A stretch of DNA of 53,786 nucleotides from an uncultured Haemophilus sp. GTDB taxonomy: Bacteria; Pseudomonadota; Gammaproteobacteria; Enterobacterales; Pasteurellaceae. The notes beneath the pieces are model-generated. The model ran no database searches and was not told the DNA's origin. It worked only from the letters and a program-made list of their open reading frames with translations. Within the stretch, counting starts at the first letter, position 1. Every line of letters begins with the position of its first letter. This document shows, piece after piece, positions 8,579 to 17,219 of the stretch. The DNA is taken from contig CAJLFU010000011.1 in assembly GCA_905205995.1 (NCBI GenBank), positions 1 to 53,786 of the forward strand, read 5' to 3'. Both the position numbers and the translations under genes were made by a program.

Positions 8579-9688
8579 ATGTCGAACAAACACGATAAAA
8601 AAGTGGGTGTGATTTTTGGGAAATTCTACCCTGTTCACACCGGCCATATTAATATGATTTATGAAGCATTCAGTAAAGTGGATGAGCTTCACGTGATTGT
8701 CTGTAGCGATACCGAACGCGATTTAAAGCTGTTTTATGATAGTAAAATGAAACGCATGCCGACGGTACAAGATCGCCTTCGCTGGATGCAGCAAATCTTT
8801 AAATATCAAAAAAATCAAATTTTCATTCATCACTTAGTTGAAGATGGCATTCCAAGTTACCCAAATGGGTGGCAAGCTTGGAGTGACGCAGTAAAAAATC
8901 TATTTGAAGAAAAACAATTTACCCCGACGATGGTATTTAGTAGTGAGCCACAAGACAAAGCGCCATACGAAAAATACTTAGGACTTGAAGTTTCTTTAGT
9001 GGATCCTGATCGATCTTTCTTTAATGTATCCGCGACGAAAATTCGTACTACTCCTTTCCAATATTGGAAATTCATTCCGAAAGAAGTCCGTCCATTCTTT
9101 GCGAAAACCATTGCCATTTTGGGTGGTGAAAGCAGCGGTAAAAGTGTGTTAGTCAGCAAACTGGCTGCCGTATTTAATACTACTTCTGCATGGGAATATG
9201 GTCGGGAATATGTCTTTGAAAAATTAGGTGGCGATGAGCAAGCCATGCAATATTCTGACTATCCACAAATGGCACTAGGTCACCAACGCTATATTGATTA
9301 TGCAGTGCGTCATGCCCATAAAGTCGCGATTATTGATACTGATTTCATTACCACGCAGGCTTTTTGTATTCAATACGAAGGTAAAGCCCATCCATTCCTC
9401 GATTCTATGATCAAAGAATACCCATTTGATGTCACCATTTTATTGAAAAACAATACAAAATGGGTAGATGATGGCTTACGTAGTCTAGGCAGCCAAAAAC
9501 AACGTCAACAATTCCAACAGTTATTGAAGAAATTGTTGGATAAATACAAAGTGCCTTACATTGAAATTGAATCGCCAAGTTATTTAGATCGTTATAACCA
9601 GGTCAAATCTGTTGTGGAAAAAGTGTTAAATGATGAAGAACTTGAAGGTTTACAGCATACTAAACGCACATTGATCAACGAGAAATAA
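8579..9688 (+). CDS. nadR: NMN adenylyltransferase / ribosylnicotinamide kinase
   Basis: 369 residues with two catalytic domains. The N-terminal nucleotidyltransferase carries GKFYPVHTGH at 14-23 and an SATKIR-type ISTxxR-like motif. The C-terminal kinase has P-loop GGESSGKS near 182-189. The enteric N-terminal helix-turn-helix repressor domain is absent, as in the Haemophilus enzyme, so the protein is purely catalytic. It makes NAD from salvaged nicotinamide riboside, the V-factor route of organisms unable to make NAD de novo. AAGGATAC precedes the start. The phosphoesterase gene begins 1 bp after its stop. Confidence 0.95.
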   Translation: MSNKHDKKVGVIFGKFYPVHTGHINMIYEAFSKVDELHVIVCSDTERDLKLFYDSKMKRMPTVQDRLRWMQQIFKYQKNQIFIHHLVEDGIPSYPNGWQAWSDAVKNLFEEKQFTPTMVFSSEPQDKAPYEKYLGLEVSLVDPDRSFFNVSATKIRTTPFQYWKFIPKEVRPFFAKTIAILGGESSGKSVLVSKLAAVFNTTSAWEYGREYVFEKLGGDEQAMQYSDYPQMALGHQRYIDYAVRHAHKVAIIDTDFITTQAFCIQYEGKAHPFLDSMIKEYPFDVTILLKNNTKWVDDGLRSLGSQKQRQQFQQLLKKLLDKYKVPYIEIESPSYLDRYNQVKSVVEKVLNDEELEGLQHTKRTLINEK

Positions 9689-9689
9689 A

Positions 9690-10370
9690 ATGATTTTATT
9701 CGCAGGCGATCCACACGGAAGTTATGAACATCTTTATCCTTTCGTGAAAGAAAACGACAACGTTGCCCTGATTATTTTGGGCGACTTGCAACTCTCTTCA
9801 CCTGATGAATTAGATAAACTCGCAAAATATTGTGATATTTGGTTTATTCACGGCAACCACGATAGCAAAACCGTCGCCGCATTTGAGGCGATTTGGGGGA
9901 CTCATTGGAAATCACGTAATTTGCATAATCGTGTTGTTGAAATCCAAGGTCAACGCATTGCCGGCTTAGGTGGCGTATTCCGAGGACAAATCTGGATGCC
10001 GCCCAATAAACCAATGTATTTTGATCCTATCCACTATTGCCAATATAGCCCGCAAGAAAAAATTTGGCGTGGCGGTGTACCATTGCGTCATCGCACGTCT
10101 ATTTTCCCTTCTGATATCGAAGCCATTGAAAATGAGCAAGCCGATATTCTAATTTGCCATGAAGCGCCTAAACCCCATCCAATGGGATTTCGTGTGATTA
10201 ATCAACTCGCAGAAAAATTAGGGGTAAGACACGTTTTCCATGGTCATCACCACGATAACGTCGAGTACAAGACAAATTTCCCTTATAAAATCACGAATGT
10301 TGGTTTTAGAAGTGTCACAGACCTACAAGGAAATTATTTATTAAAAACCATTGATGATCGAGAAAAATAA
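9690..10370 (+). CDS. Calcineurin-like metallophosphoesterase
   Basis: 226 residues with all dimetal-site motifs: GDPHG (Asp7, His9), GD (Asp32), GNHD (55-58), and a later HEAPKPH and FHGHHHD pair of histidine motifs. It has no signal peptide, so it acts in the cytoplasm. The substrate cannot be read from sequence. Its start is 1 bp after the nadR stop, so it is almost certainly translated from the same mRNA. A role in nucleotide or NAD-linked phosphate hydrolysis is a reasonable guess but only a guess. Confidence 0.85.
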   Translation: MILFAGDPHGSYEHLYPFVKENDNVALIILGDLQLSSPDELDKLAKYCDIWFIHGNHDSKTVAAFEAIWGTHWKSRNLHNRVVEIQGQRIAGLGGVFRGQIWMPPNKPMYFDPIHYCQYSPQEKIWRGGVPLRHRTSIFPSDIEAIENEQADILICHEAPKPHPMGFRVINQLAEKLGVRHVFHGHHHDNVEYKTNFPYKITNVGFRSVTDLQGNYLLKTIDDREK

Positions 10371-10423
10371 CTAAATAAAGCGTTAATTGTTTTTGATAAA
10401 AAGAAAAATTTGAAGAGAGAAGA

Positions 10424-10500
10424 TGGCGCACCCGAAAGGATTCGAACCTTTGACCGCTCGGTTCGTAGCCGAGTACTCTATCCAGCTGAGCTACGGGTGC
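10424..10500 (-). tRNA. tRNA-Arg (ACG), copy 2
   Basis: The minus strand reads GCACCCGTAGCTCAGCTGGA at the 5' end, an anticodon stem CTCGG/CCGAG with loop CTACGAA giving anticodon ACG, the T-loop TTCGAAT, and acceptor CGGGTGC followed by G and encoded CCA. ACG is deaminated to ICG and reads CGU, CGC and CGA. Last gene of the three-tRNA unit. The T stem differs from the neighbouring copy by one compensated base pair. Confidence 0.97.
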
Positions 10501-10553
10501 GTAGTGATGTTTTATTCTTAGTGACCATTTTAACTGATAGAGTCGATTTAAAA

Positions 10554-10630
10554 TGGCGCACCCGAGAGGATTCGAACCTCTGACCGCTCGGTTCGTAGCC
10601 GAGTACTCTATCCAGCTGAGCTACGGGTGC
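10554..10630 (-). tRNA. tRNA-Arg (ACG), copy 1
   Basis: Same cloverleaf and ACG anticodon as the copy 54 bp away, with encoded CCA. The only differences I see are paired changes in the T stem (AGAGG/CCTCT here, AAAGG/CCTTT there), which preserve pairing. It is the middle gene of the tRNA-Ser/tRNA-Arg/tRNA-Arg unit. Confidence 0.97.
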
Positions 10631-10653
10631 AGAATAATAAAACTAAAAACAAA

Positions 10654-10747
10654 TGGCGGTGAGAGAGGGATTCGAACCCTCGATGGAGTTTTTGACCCCA
10701 TACTCCCTTAGCAGGGGAGCGCCTTCAGCCTACTCGGCCATCTCACC
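10654..10747 (-). tRNA. tRNA-Ser (GCT)
   Basis: The minus strand begins GGTGAGATGGCCGAGTAGGC, with anticodon stem CTCCC/GGGAG and loop CTGCTAA giving GCT, which reads AGU and AGC. A long class II variable arm (TATGGGGTCAAAAACTCCAT) precedes the T arm. The acceptor ends CTCACC with G and encoded CCA. First gene of the tRNA unit. Confidence 0.97.
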
Positions 10748-10767
10748 ACAATCGGTTTGTGGGCGGT

Positions 10768-10795
10768 ATAATACGTTTTTTTGAAAATAAGTCAA
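10768..10795 (-). promoter_or_regulatory. Promoter of the tRNA unit
   Basis: On the minus strand TTGACT (10795-10790), 16 bp, then TATTAT (10773-10768), followed by the GC-rich discriminator ACCGCCC. That layout is typical of stable-RNA promoters under stringent (ppGpp) control. It lies about 20 bp upstream of tRNA-Ser and points into it. Confidence 0.75.
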
Positions 10796-10850
10796 ATCAT
10801 TTTTTGTAAAAGCCGTTTTGGTTGCTTGATTTATCTACATTTTGCATAAA

Positions 10851-10894
10851 TAAAGTGCGGTTGAAAAAACAAATAAATTTCTCACCGCACTTTA
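10851..10894. terminator. USS-pair terminator downstream of rep
   Basis: TAAAGTGCGGT (10851-10861) and its exact complement (10884-10894) form an 11-bp stem with a 22-nt AT-rich loop. Each arm carries a USS core. It closes the waaA-coaD-yceK-rep operon, whose last stop codon is at 10908. Confidence 0.7.
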
Positions 10895-10907
10895 ACGTAA
10901 ATCATCT

Positions 10908-12920
10908 CTAGCCTTTTAAAATTGCTCGTAAACGATCGAGCTGACTAGAAGTTTGTTGTTGCTTCTGCTCTGCCGTCAATTTTGGCTTATCTTTTTCCCA
11001 TTGCACATCATCTTGCGGTAACTCTGCCAAGAAACGGCTAGGCTCTGGGCGAATTAACTCGCCAAACTGACGTCTTTCACGACAAAGAGAAAAAGTCAGC
11101 GTTTGTTGTGCTCGAGTAATGCCCACATAGGCTAGACGGCGCTCTTCCTCTACATTGTCTTCATCAATACTGGTTTGATGAGGTAAAATCCCTTCTTCCA
11201 TACCGATTAAATACACATGGGGAAACTCTAAGCCTTTGGAGGCGTGCAATGTCATTAATTGCACTTGATCACTCTCGTCATCATCTTCACCTCGCTCCAT
11301 CATATCGCGCAAGGTTAAACGGGTAACCACTTGATTTAAATTCATCGGCTCATTCACCTCATCGCCTTTGAGCATATCCTCTACCCAGCTAAACAAGGTT
11401 GCTACGTTTTTACTCTGCATTTCAGCAGCTTTCGGGCTGGTGGCATACTCATACAAATATTCTTCGTAATGCAAGGAAGAAAGTAAAGAACGCACAGCGG
11501 TTTCAGGATCGGAACGTAAACTTTGATCGTTCAACTCCACAATCCAACGACCAAATTTTTGCAATGCATCATAGGCTTTTGGTGTAATACGTTGCATCAG
11601 TTCAAACTCAAAAATCGCCTCAAATAAGCTGATATGTTTTTCCTGTGCTAACTCGCCTAGTTTTTGTAATGTTGCAGTACCAATTTCCCGTTTCGGTGTA
11701 TTCACAATACGCAAAAAAGCCGCATCATCATCTTGATTCACCAACAAACGCAAGTAGGCCATCATGTCCTTAATTTCAGCACGAGAGAAAAAAGACGTTC
11801 CACCAGAAATTTTGTACGGAATACGGTTTTGCATCAGTACTTTTTCCAATAGACGGGATTGATGATTCCCCCGATACAAAATCGCATAATCCTTGAATTT
11901 GGTTTTACGGCTAAAACGATGGGCAATCAATTCCGCTACAATCCGTTCGGCTTCATGCTCCTCATTTTTCGCTTCAATGACTTGCATTTTTTCACCTTCG
12001 CCCAAGTTGGAAAAAAGCTTTTTGTCAAATACGTGCTTGTTGTTATCAATCAAAATATTGGCACAATGCAAAATACGATGAGTGGAACGGTAATTTTGTT
12101 CTAATTTGATGACTTGCAAACGTGGAAAATCATCACGTAAGCGCACCATATTTTGCGGTCGAGCACCTCGCCAAGAATAAATGGATTGGTCGTCATCTCC
12201 CACTACGGTAAAGCAAGCTCTCTCGCCTACCAGTAATTTGATGAGTTCATATTGGCTGGTATTGGTATCTTGATATTCATCCACCAACAAATAGCGGATT
12301 TTCTCCTGCCATTTTGACCGCACTTCTTCGTTCTGCTTGAAAAGTAAGGTTGGCAACATAATCAAATCATCAAAATCCAACGCATTATAAGCTCGGATTT
12401 GCGCCGCATAACGCTCATAACATTTTGCAAAGGTTTGGTATTTGGCATCTTTCGCTAAGGCATAAGCCTGTTTTGGCGAAACCAAATCATTCTTCCAGTT
12501 GGAAATAACGGAAATTAATTCACGCAGTAAGTCTTTATCTTCCTGCAGCACATCTGCCGTCAGTTCTTTTAATAAGGCAAGTTGATCGTGCTCATCAAAC
12601 AAGGTCATATTGGATTTAAAGCCTAAAGCTTTATATTCCCGCTTGATAATGTCGAAACCTAAAGTATGAAAAGTAGAAACAATCAATCCTTTGGATTTTT
12701 CTTTACCAATGGAATGGGCTACACGCTCTTTCATTTCACGAGCGGCTTTGTTGGTAAAGGTTACGGCGGCGATCTGTTTAGGTAAATAACCGCAGTGTTC
12801 AATCAAATGAGCAATCTTATTGATGATCACGCGAGTTTTGCCAGAGCCTGCACCAGCTAGCACCAAGCAAGGCCCACTGATATATTCGACAGCCTGTTGT
12901 TGTTGAGGATTGAGTTTCAT
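10908..12920 (-). CDS. rep: ATP-dependent DNA helicase Rep
   Basis: 670-residue superfamily 1A helicase that moves 3'-5' and helps the replisome past protein blocks. Walker A AGAGSGKT at 22-29, TFTNKAAREM (motif Ia), LLVDEYQDTN (motif II), GDDDQSIYSWRGA (III), QNYRS (IV), TLHASKGLEFPHVYLIG (V) and EERRLAYVGITRA (VI) are all present. Length, the QQQQAVEY Q-motif and the overall pattern fit Rep rather than UvrD. It starts 13 bp after yceK, at the end of a tightly packed operon with waaA and coaD. Confidence 0.95.
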   Translation of the reverse strand: MKLNPQQQQAVEYISGPCLVLAGAGSGKTRVIINKIAHLIEHCGYLPKQIAAVTFTNKAAREMKERVAHSIGKEKSKGLIVSTFHTLGFDIIKREYKALGFKSNMTLFDEHDQLALLKELTADVLQEDKDLLRELISVISNWKNDLVSPKQAYALAKDAKYQTFAKCYERYAAQIRAYNALDFDDLIMLPTLLFKQNEEVRSKWQEKIRYLLVDEYQDTNTSQYELIKLLVGERACFTVVGDDDQSIYSWRGARPQNMVRLRDDFPRLQVIKLEQNYRSTHRILHCANILIDNNKHVFDKKLFSNLGEGEKMQVIEAKNEEHEAERIVAELIAHRFSRKTKFKDYAILYRGNHQSRLLEKVLMQNRIPYKISGGTSFFSRAEIKDMMAYLRLLVNQDDDAAFLRIVNTPKREIGTATLQKLGELAQEKHISLFEAIFEFELMQRITPKAYDALQKFGRWIVELNDQSLRSDPETAVRSLLSSLHYEEYLYEYATSPKAAEMQSKNVATLFSWVEDMLKGDEVNEPMNLNQVVTRLTLRDMMERGEDDDESDQVQLMTLHASKGLEFPHVYLIGMEEGILPHQTSIDEDNVEEERRLAYVGITRAQQTLTFSLCRERRQFGELIRPEPSRFLAELPQDDVQWEKDKPKLTAEQKQQQTSSQLDRLRAILKG

Positions 12921-12933
12921 ATCTTAATGCAAA

Positions 12934-13146
12934 TTAATTTGACCACGCATAAGGCAACAATGCGGTATCTAATAAAAATGACAGTGGCAAATCTAAAATA
13001 GGTAAGCCCCATTTTTGTGCCATCTCTAAATCATAAGCCGCACCCGCGTAAGGTGTGTATTTTTCCGACGGATCGATTAATTTCACCACCGTACCACAAC
13101 CAGTTAACACTAAAAGTGCGGTTAAAATCAGAAGTGTTTTTTTCAT
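12934..13146 (-). CDS. YceK/YidQ-type small lipoprotein
   Basis: 70 residues. MKKTLLILTALLVLTGCG gives a type II signal peptide with lipobox LTGC and lipidated Cys17, so it should be anchored in an envelope membrane. The mature part contains PYAGAAYDLEM and a hydrophobic PILDLPLSFLLDTALLPY segment, the pattern of the YceK/YidQ (DUF1375) family of unknown function. Its ATG overlaps the coaD stop by 4 bp (ATGA), implying translational coupling. A USS core lies within the signal-peptide codons (Leu-Thr-Ala-Leu-Leu). Confidence 0.85.
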   Translation of the reverse strand: MKKTLLILTALLVLTGCGTVVKLIDPSEKYTPYAGAAYDLEMAQKWGLPILDLPLSFLLDTALLPYAWSN

Positions 13147-13619
13147 TCACGACGTGCTTTTAAGGCTAAATAGACGGCTTCCGGCACCAGTTCTTTCACA
13201 TCGCCATGATGCAAATAAATTTCTCGTACAATAGTGGAAGACACAAACGCCCACTTTTCTGTTGGCGGGAAGAACAAACTATCCACACCATCGGTTAATA
13301 AACGGTTTAACGCAGCCAGTTGTAATTCATATTCGAAATCCGTCGTTGTACGCACGCCACGAATAATGGCGGTAATCTTTTTCGCCTTGATTTCATTTGC
13401 GAGTAAATCAGAGAATCCAAATACTTCCACGTTGGGCAAATGCGCGACCGATTGACGCACGAGCTCAACGCGTTCTTCCAATGAAAACAATGGCTTTTTA
13501 CTCGGACTATTCGCAACCGCGACAAAAACTTTCGGGAAAATGACCGCACTTCGCGCAATAATATCTAAATGCCCGTTGGTAATCGGGTCAAACGTGCCGG
13601 GGTAAATTACGCTTGTCAT
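13143..13619 (-). CDS. coaD: Phosphopantetheine adenylyltransferase
   Basis: 158 residues. Transfers AMP from ATP to 4'-phosphopantetheine, the penultimate step of CoA synthesis. The nucleotidyltransferase motif TFDPITNGH spans 9-17, RGVRTTTDFEYE is the pantetheine-side loop, and SSTIVREI the C-terminal ATP motif. ATGA overlaps at both ends (waaA upstream, yceK downstream) show coupled translation. The waaA-coaD pairing is common in gamma-proteobacteria, hence the old name kdtB. Confidence 0.97.
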   Translation of the reverse strand: MTSVIYPGTFDPITNGHLDIIARSAVIFPKVFVAVANSPSKKPLFSLEERVELVRQSVAHLPNVEVFGFSDLLANEIKAKKITAIIRGVRTTTDFEYELQLAALNRLLTDGVDSLFFPPTEKWAFVSSTIVREIYLHHGDVKELVPEAVYLALKARRE

Positions 13620-14911
13620 TTATGGTTCTCCGAAATATTGGTTAAATAAGGATGAAGCAAATCTAAAAGACGCTGTAATGCGCCACGATTTTCGATTAAT
13701 ACCTCGTAGCCTGCATTGCCTAAACGTTGACGTGCCCCTTTAGAATTCAATAACTTATCAATAATCTCTGACAATGCTTTTTCGGTGGAGTTGATTTGCA
13801 ATACACCTTGCACTTCTAAGAGCGAAGTAAAGACTTCAGGGAAATTGAAGGTATGCTTTCCACTCACAACGGGTAATTTAAACGCCAAAGGCTCTAGAGG
13901 ATTATGTCCCCCATGTTTGACTAAACTTCCGCCGACAAACGCAATATCTGAAATACCATACATCAACATCAACTCGCCCATGGTATCACCCAGAATCACT
14001 TGGGTATTTTCTGAAGGAATCTCCCCCGTTGAACGACGAATAAAGTTAAAGTTGGCTTTTTCAATTAAATCGGCCACAGGATTAAAACGTTCAGGATGAC
14101 GAGGTACCAGCAATAACAGCAAGTTTGGATGTTTTTTTAGTAACAAATGATGCGCTTGTAAAATGAGTTCTTCCTCCCCTTCATGGGTACTCGCTGCAAT
14201 CCAAATCTGACGATCTTTCGCCCAGCTTTCATGAAGTGCTTCAATGTCTTTAAGTAATTCACCACTGACCACAAGATCATATTTAATATTGCCAGTTAAT
14301 TGCAGACGATCTTTCTCATAACCTAACTCTAAATAACGTTTTCCACTGATACTATCTTGTGGCGCAATCAGGCTAATTTGAGAGAACATTCTTTGTAGGC
14401 GTTTTTTTACCTTGCCATAACGTCTGGCTGAACGTGCAGAAAGGCGTGCATTCGCCACAATGAAAGGAATATTTCGACGAGCCAAACAATCAATCAAATT
14501 TGGCCAAAGTTCCGTTTCAATGACAATGAATACTTTAGGTTGAATAAAATCAATAAAATGATTGATGACACAAGGTAAATCGTAAGGCAAATAACAATGC
14601 GTCACAGTTTCCCCGAACGCCGCTTTTACACGTTCAGAGCCTGTTGGCGTGACCGTTGTAAACGTGATCGGTAAATTCGGGTATTCCTTCTGAATACTTT
14701 TTACTAGCGGCGTAGCGGCGATCACTTCCCCTACCGATGCAGCATGAATGACGATCCCATCTTCTGCAGGCTTAACAAGATTCGCATAAATACCATATCG
14801 CTCGCCTAAACGCTTACGATAATTAGGGGCCTTAAGACTTCGTAGCAACATGAAGAACAGCACAAAAGGCTGAATCAGATACATCAGGCCGGTATAAAAA
14901 AAACGCCACAT
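13616..14911 (-). CDS. waaA: Kdo transferase, lipid A-specific
   Basis: 431 residues. Adds 3-deoxy-D-manno-octulosonic acid from CMP-Kdo to lipid IVA; the Haemophilus enzyme is known to add a single Kdo. An N-terminal hydrophobic anchor (about 5-22) is followed by the KRLGERYG motif, HAASVGEV, and the C-terminal HGGHNPLEP motif of GT30 enzymes. It acts at the cytoplasmic face of the inner membrane. Its stop overlaps the coaD start by 4 bp. It is divergent from lgtF across a 61-bp gap, linking two lipooligosaccharide core genes. Confidence 0.95.
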   Translation of the reverse strand: MWRFFYTGLMYLIQPFVLFFMLLRSLKAPNYRKRLGERYGIYANLVKPAEDGIVIHAASVGEVIAATPLVKSIQKEYPNLPITFTTVTPTGSERVKAAFGETVTHCYLPYDLPCVINHFIDFIQPKVFIVIETELWPNLIDCLARRNIPFIVANARLSARSARRYGKVKKRLQRMFSQISLIAPQDSISGKRYLELGYEKDRLQLTGNIKYDLVVSGELLKDIEALHESWAKDRQIWIAASTHEGEEELILQAHHLLLKKHPNLLLLLVPRHPERFNPVADLIEKANFNFIRRSTGEIPSENTQVILGDTMGELMLMYGISDIAFVGGSLVKHGGHNPLEPLAFKLPVVSGKHTFNFPEVFTSLLEVQGVLQINSTEKALSEIIDKLLNSKGARQRLGNAGYEVLIENRGALQRLLDLLHPYLTNISENHK

Positions 14912-14972
14912 AAAATAAATTCGGTTATACTTACAAAAACTTCGGCTAGTATAACAAAAAAAGGATCAAAAT

Positions 14973-15731
14973 ATGCCAACAATTAGCGTTGCCATGATTG
15001 TCAAAAATGAAGCGGCAGATCTTGCTCAATGTCTTGATACGGTAAAAGATTGGGTAGACGAAATCATTATTGTCGATTCAGGCAGTACTGATAATACCCA
15101 AGAAATCGCTGAACAATATGGTGCAAAATTTTATTCACATCCTGATTGGCCTGGTTTTGGCAAACAACGCCAAAGAGCCCAAGAATATGTCACTAGTAAT
15201 TATGTTTTGTGGTTAGATGCCGATGAACGCATCACACCGAAACTTCGGGAATCTATTCAACAAGCGGTTCAACAAGATACACCAAATACGGTTTATGATA
15301 TTCCTCGTGTGAGTGAAGTGTTTGGACGAGAAATTCGTCATTCAGGTTGGTACCCCGATTATGTGGTGCGTTTATATCGCACAAATTATGCAGGATATAA
15401 TGATTCCCTCGTACATGAAAAAGTGGTTTATCCTGAAAACACAAAAGTACAGAAATTAACTGGGGATTTAGAGCATTTCACTTATAAAAGCATTCATCAC
15501 TATTTGGTGAAATCTGCGGGCTACGCCAAAGCTTGGGCAGATCAACGCCAAGCTAAAGGTAAAAAAGCAACATTGTGGCAAGGTGTTAGCCATGCCATCG
15601 GCTGCTTTGTCAAAATGTACATTTTAAAAGCCGGTTTCTTAGATGGAAAACAAGGTTTCCTGCTGGCGCTACTTTCGGCCCACTCCACCTTTGTGAAGTA
15701 TGCTGATTTGTGGGAACGTAATCAGCATTAA
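14973..15731 (+). CDS. lgtF: Lipooligosaccharide glycosyltransferase, GT2, LgtF-like
   Basis: 252 residues. The GT-A fold starts at once with SVAMIVKNEA; VDSGSTD at 34-40 and the DAD metal motif at 82-84 mark a family 2 transferase. It matches the LgtF/WaaE group, which adds glucose to the first heptose of the inner core; Haemophilus LgtF is the best-supported precedent. Its position divergent from waaA supports a core-oligosaccharide role. The exact sugar acceptor is inferred from the family. A USS-pair hairpin follows the stop. Confidence 0.83.
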   Translation: MPTISVAMIVKNEAADLAQCLDTVKDWVDEIIIVDSGSTDNTQEIAEQYGAKFYSHPDWPGFGKQRQRAQEYVTSNYVLWLDADERITPKLRESIQQAVQQDTPNTVYDIPRVSEVFGREIRHSGWYPDYVVRLYRTNYAGYNDSLVHEKVVYPENTKVQKLTGDLEHFTYKSIHHYLVKSAGYAKAWADQRQAKGKKATLWQGVSHAIGCFVKMYILKAGFLDGKQGFLLALLSAHSTFVKYADLWERNQH

Positions 15732-15740
15732 TCAAAAACA

Positions 15741-15770
15741 AAAAGTGCGGTCAAAATTAACTGCACTTTT
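15741..15770. terminator. Imperfect USS-pair terminator (lgtF/tpiA)
   Basis: AAAAGTGCGGT and ACTGCACTTTT form an 11-bp stem with one G-T type mismatch round an 8-nt AT loop; one arm has an exact USS core and the other is mutated (ACTGCACTT). It separates the convergent lgtF and tpiA ends. Confidence 0.75.
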
Positions 15771-15793
15771 TATTTCTTTTAGAACAAGAAAAA

Positions 15794-16585
15794 TTAGTTT
15801 TTCGCTGCTGCCGCTGCTTTCACGATTACTGCAAACGCAGGCGCTTTAAGTGAAGCACCGCCCACTAATGCACCATCGATATCTGGTTGAGTGAATAATT
15901 CTGCTGCATTAGCGTCATTTACCGAACCGCCGTATTGAATGATCACTTGATCTGCTACAGCTTGTGATTTTGCTGCGATGTGGCCACGGATAAATGCATG
16001 AACAGCTTGTGCTTGTGCTGGAGTCGCTGATTTACCAGTGCCGATTGCCCAAATTGGTTCGTAAGCAATCACTGCACCATTAAATGCTTCTACGCCTAAT
16101 GCGTTGATGACTGCATCAATTTGACGTGCACATACTTCTTCCGTTTTACCTGCTTCGTTTTCAGCTTCAGTTTCACCAATACATAATACTGGTACTAAAC
16201 CAGCTTCTTTTAATACGCCAAATTTTTTCGCAACCAATTCGTCGCTTTCTTTGTGATAAGTACGACGCTCAGAGTGACCGATAATAATGTATTTTGCACC
16301 AAAATCTTTTAACATTTCGCTAGAAATATCACCGGTAAATGCACCTTTCACATTGATATCTACGTTTTGTGCACCTAATTGAATCACACTTTTACCGCCG
16401 CAGCTGCAACCACAACCAGAAAGTGCTGCTTCAGCCGTACCTAAATACATAACGGGTGGGGCAATTGCCACATCACAACCTGTTACATCATGTAATTCTG
16501 CTTTTAATCCTTCGATTAATTCTTTGGTGAACGCTTTGGAACCATTTAATTTCCAGTTACCCATCACTAAAGGACGACGTGCCAT
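15794..16585 (-). CDS. tpiA: Triosephosphate isomerase
   Basis: 263 residues. Interconverts dihydroxyacetone phosphate and glyceraldehyde 3-phosphate. Asn10 and Lys12 (GNWKLNG), His104 (IIGHSERR) and Glu176 (AYEPIWAIGTG) are the catalytic set, and GGSVNDANAAEL binds phosphate. Compared with the enteric enzyme there is a short insertion rich in cysteine and glycine at about 57-65 (GCGCSCGGK). From memory this is shared by Haemophilus enzymes. Convergent with lgtF, divergent from the GNAT gene. Confidence 0.98.
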   Translation of the reverse strand: MARRPLVMGNWKLNGSKAFTKELIEGLKAELHDVTGCDVAIAPPVMYLGTAEAALSGCGCSCGGKSVIQLGAQNVDINVKGAFTGDISSEMLKDFGAKYIIIGHSERRTYHKESDELVAKKFGVLKEAGLVPVLCIGETEAENEAGKTEEVCARQIDAVINALGVEAFNGAVIAYEPIWAIGTGKSATPAQAQAVHAFIRGHIAAKSQAVADQVIIQYGGSVNDANAAELFTQPDIDGALVGGASLKAPAFAVIVKAAAAAKN

Positions 16586-16784
16586 TTTTGTTTCTCCGTA
16601 TTAAATAAATAAAAAGTGTGTTTACTATACCAAACTTTGGGCAGATTTCTTTGTGCAAAATCACATTTTGAAAATTTTTTTGGGTAAATGATGATTATTT
16701 TGTGCTAAAAAGCTACAATCTACTGTACGGAACCGATAAAAAATAAATAATTTTATAAATAAACGGAAAATAGGTCTGGTAACA

Positions 16785-17219
16785 ATGAAAATTTTCAAAG
16801 CCGAACAATGGAATATAGAAGTGCTTGCTCCACTCTTTGAAGCCTATCGACTTGCCAACAGAATGAGTGAAAATCCTGACCGCACTTTAACCTTTTTAAC
16901 GAATCGTATACGTTTTAATGAAAGCATGTTTTTTGTTGCTGTAAACGAAAGCTCACAGGCGATTGGTTTTGTTCAACTTTATCCTCGCTTGTCCTCTTTA
17001 CAACTACAACGCTATTGGCAATTAACCGATATTTTTGTAAAAGAAGATAAACATCAAGCCGAGATTTATGCTGCCCTTATTTCTAAAGCAAAAGAGTTTG
17101 TCCGTTATACACAATCTAATCGTTTAGTGGCAGAATTAAGCCAAGCCCAACAGAGTATTTTAGAACGCGAAGGATTTAAACTAAACACGAAAAAAAGTTT
17201 GTTTGAATTAACTCTCTAA
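16785..17219 (+). CDS. GNAT-family N-acetyltransferase
   Basis: 144 residues with the GNAT layout: an N-terminal strand-helix region (FEAYRLANRM), a central beta strand FVAVNESSQAIGFVQLYP, the LTDIFVKEDKHQAEIYAALISKAKEFV segment that corresponds to the acetyl-CoA motif A region, and a C-terminal FKLNTKKSLFELTL. The acetyl-CoA loop is degenerate (no clear Q/RxxGxG/A), so activity is not certain. The substrate is unknown. Its stop overlaps the xerC ATG by one base, implying coupling. Confidence 0.7.
   Translation: MKIFKAEQWNIEVLAPLFEAYRLANRMSENPDRTLTFLTNRIRFNESMFFVAVNESSQAIGFVQLYPRLSSLQLQRYWQLTDIFVKEDKHQAEIYAALISKAKEFVRYTQSNRLVAELSQAQQSILEREGFKLNTKKSLFELTL

Noticed and set aside
15794..16585. 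Cysteine-rich insertion GCGCSCGGK in TpiA as a novel metal site
   Set aside because: From memory the same insertion occurs in other Haemophilus TpiA enzymes, so it is a genus feature and not a new site in this window; it is recorded in the gene entry.
16586..16784. Possible CRP site upstream of tpiA (TGTGA-N6-ACAAA on the minus strand)
   Set aside because: Only one half-site is good; the other matches 3 of 5, no better than expected in AT-rich DNA.
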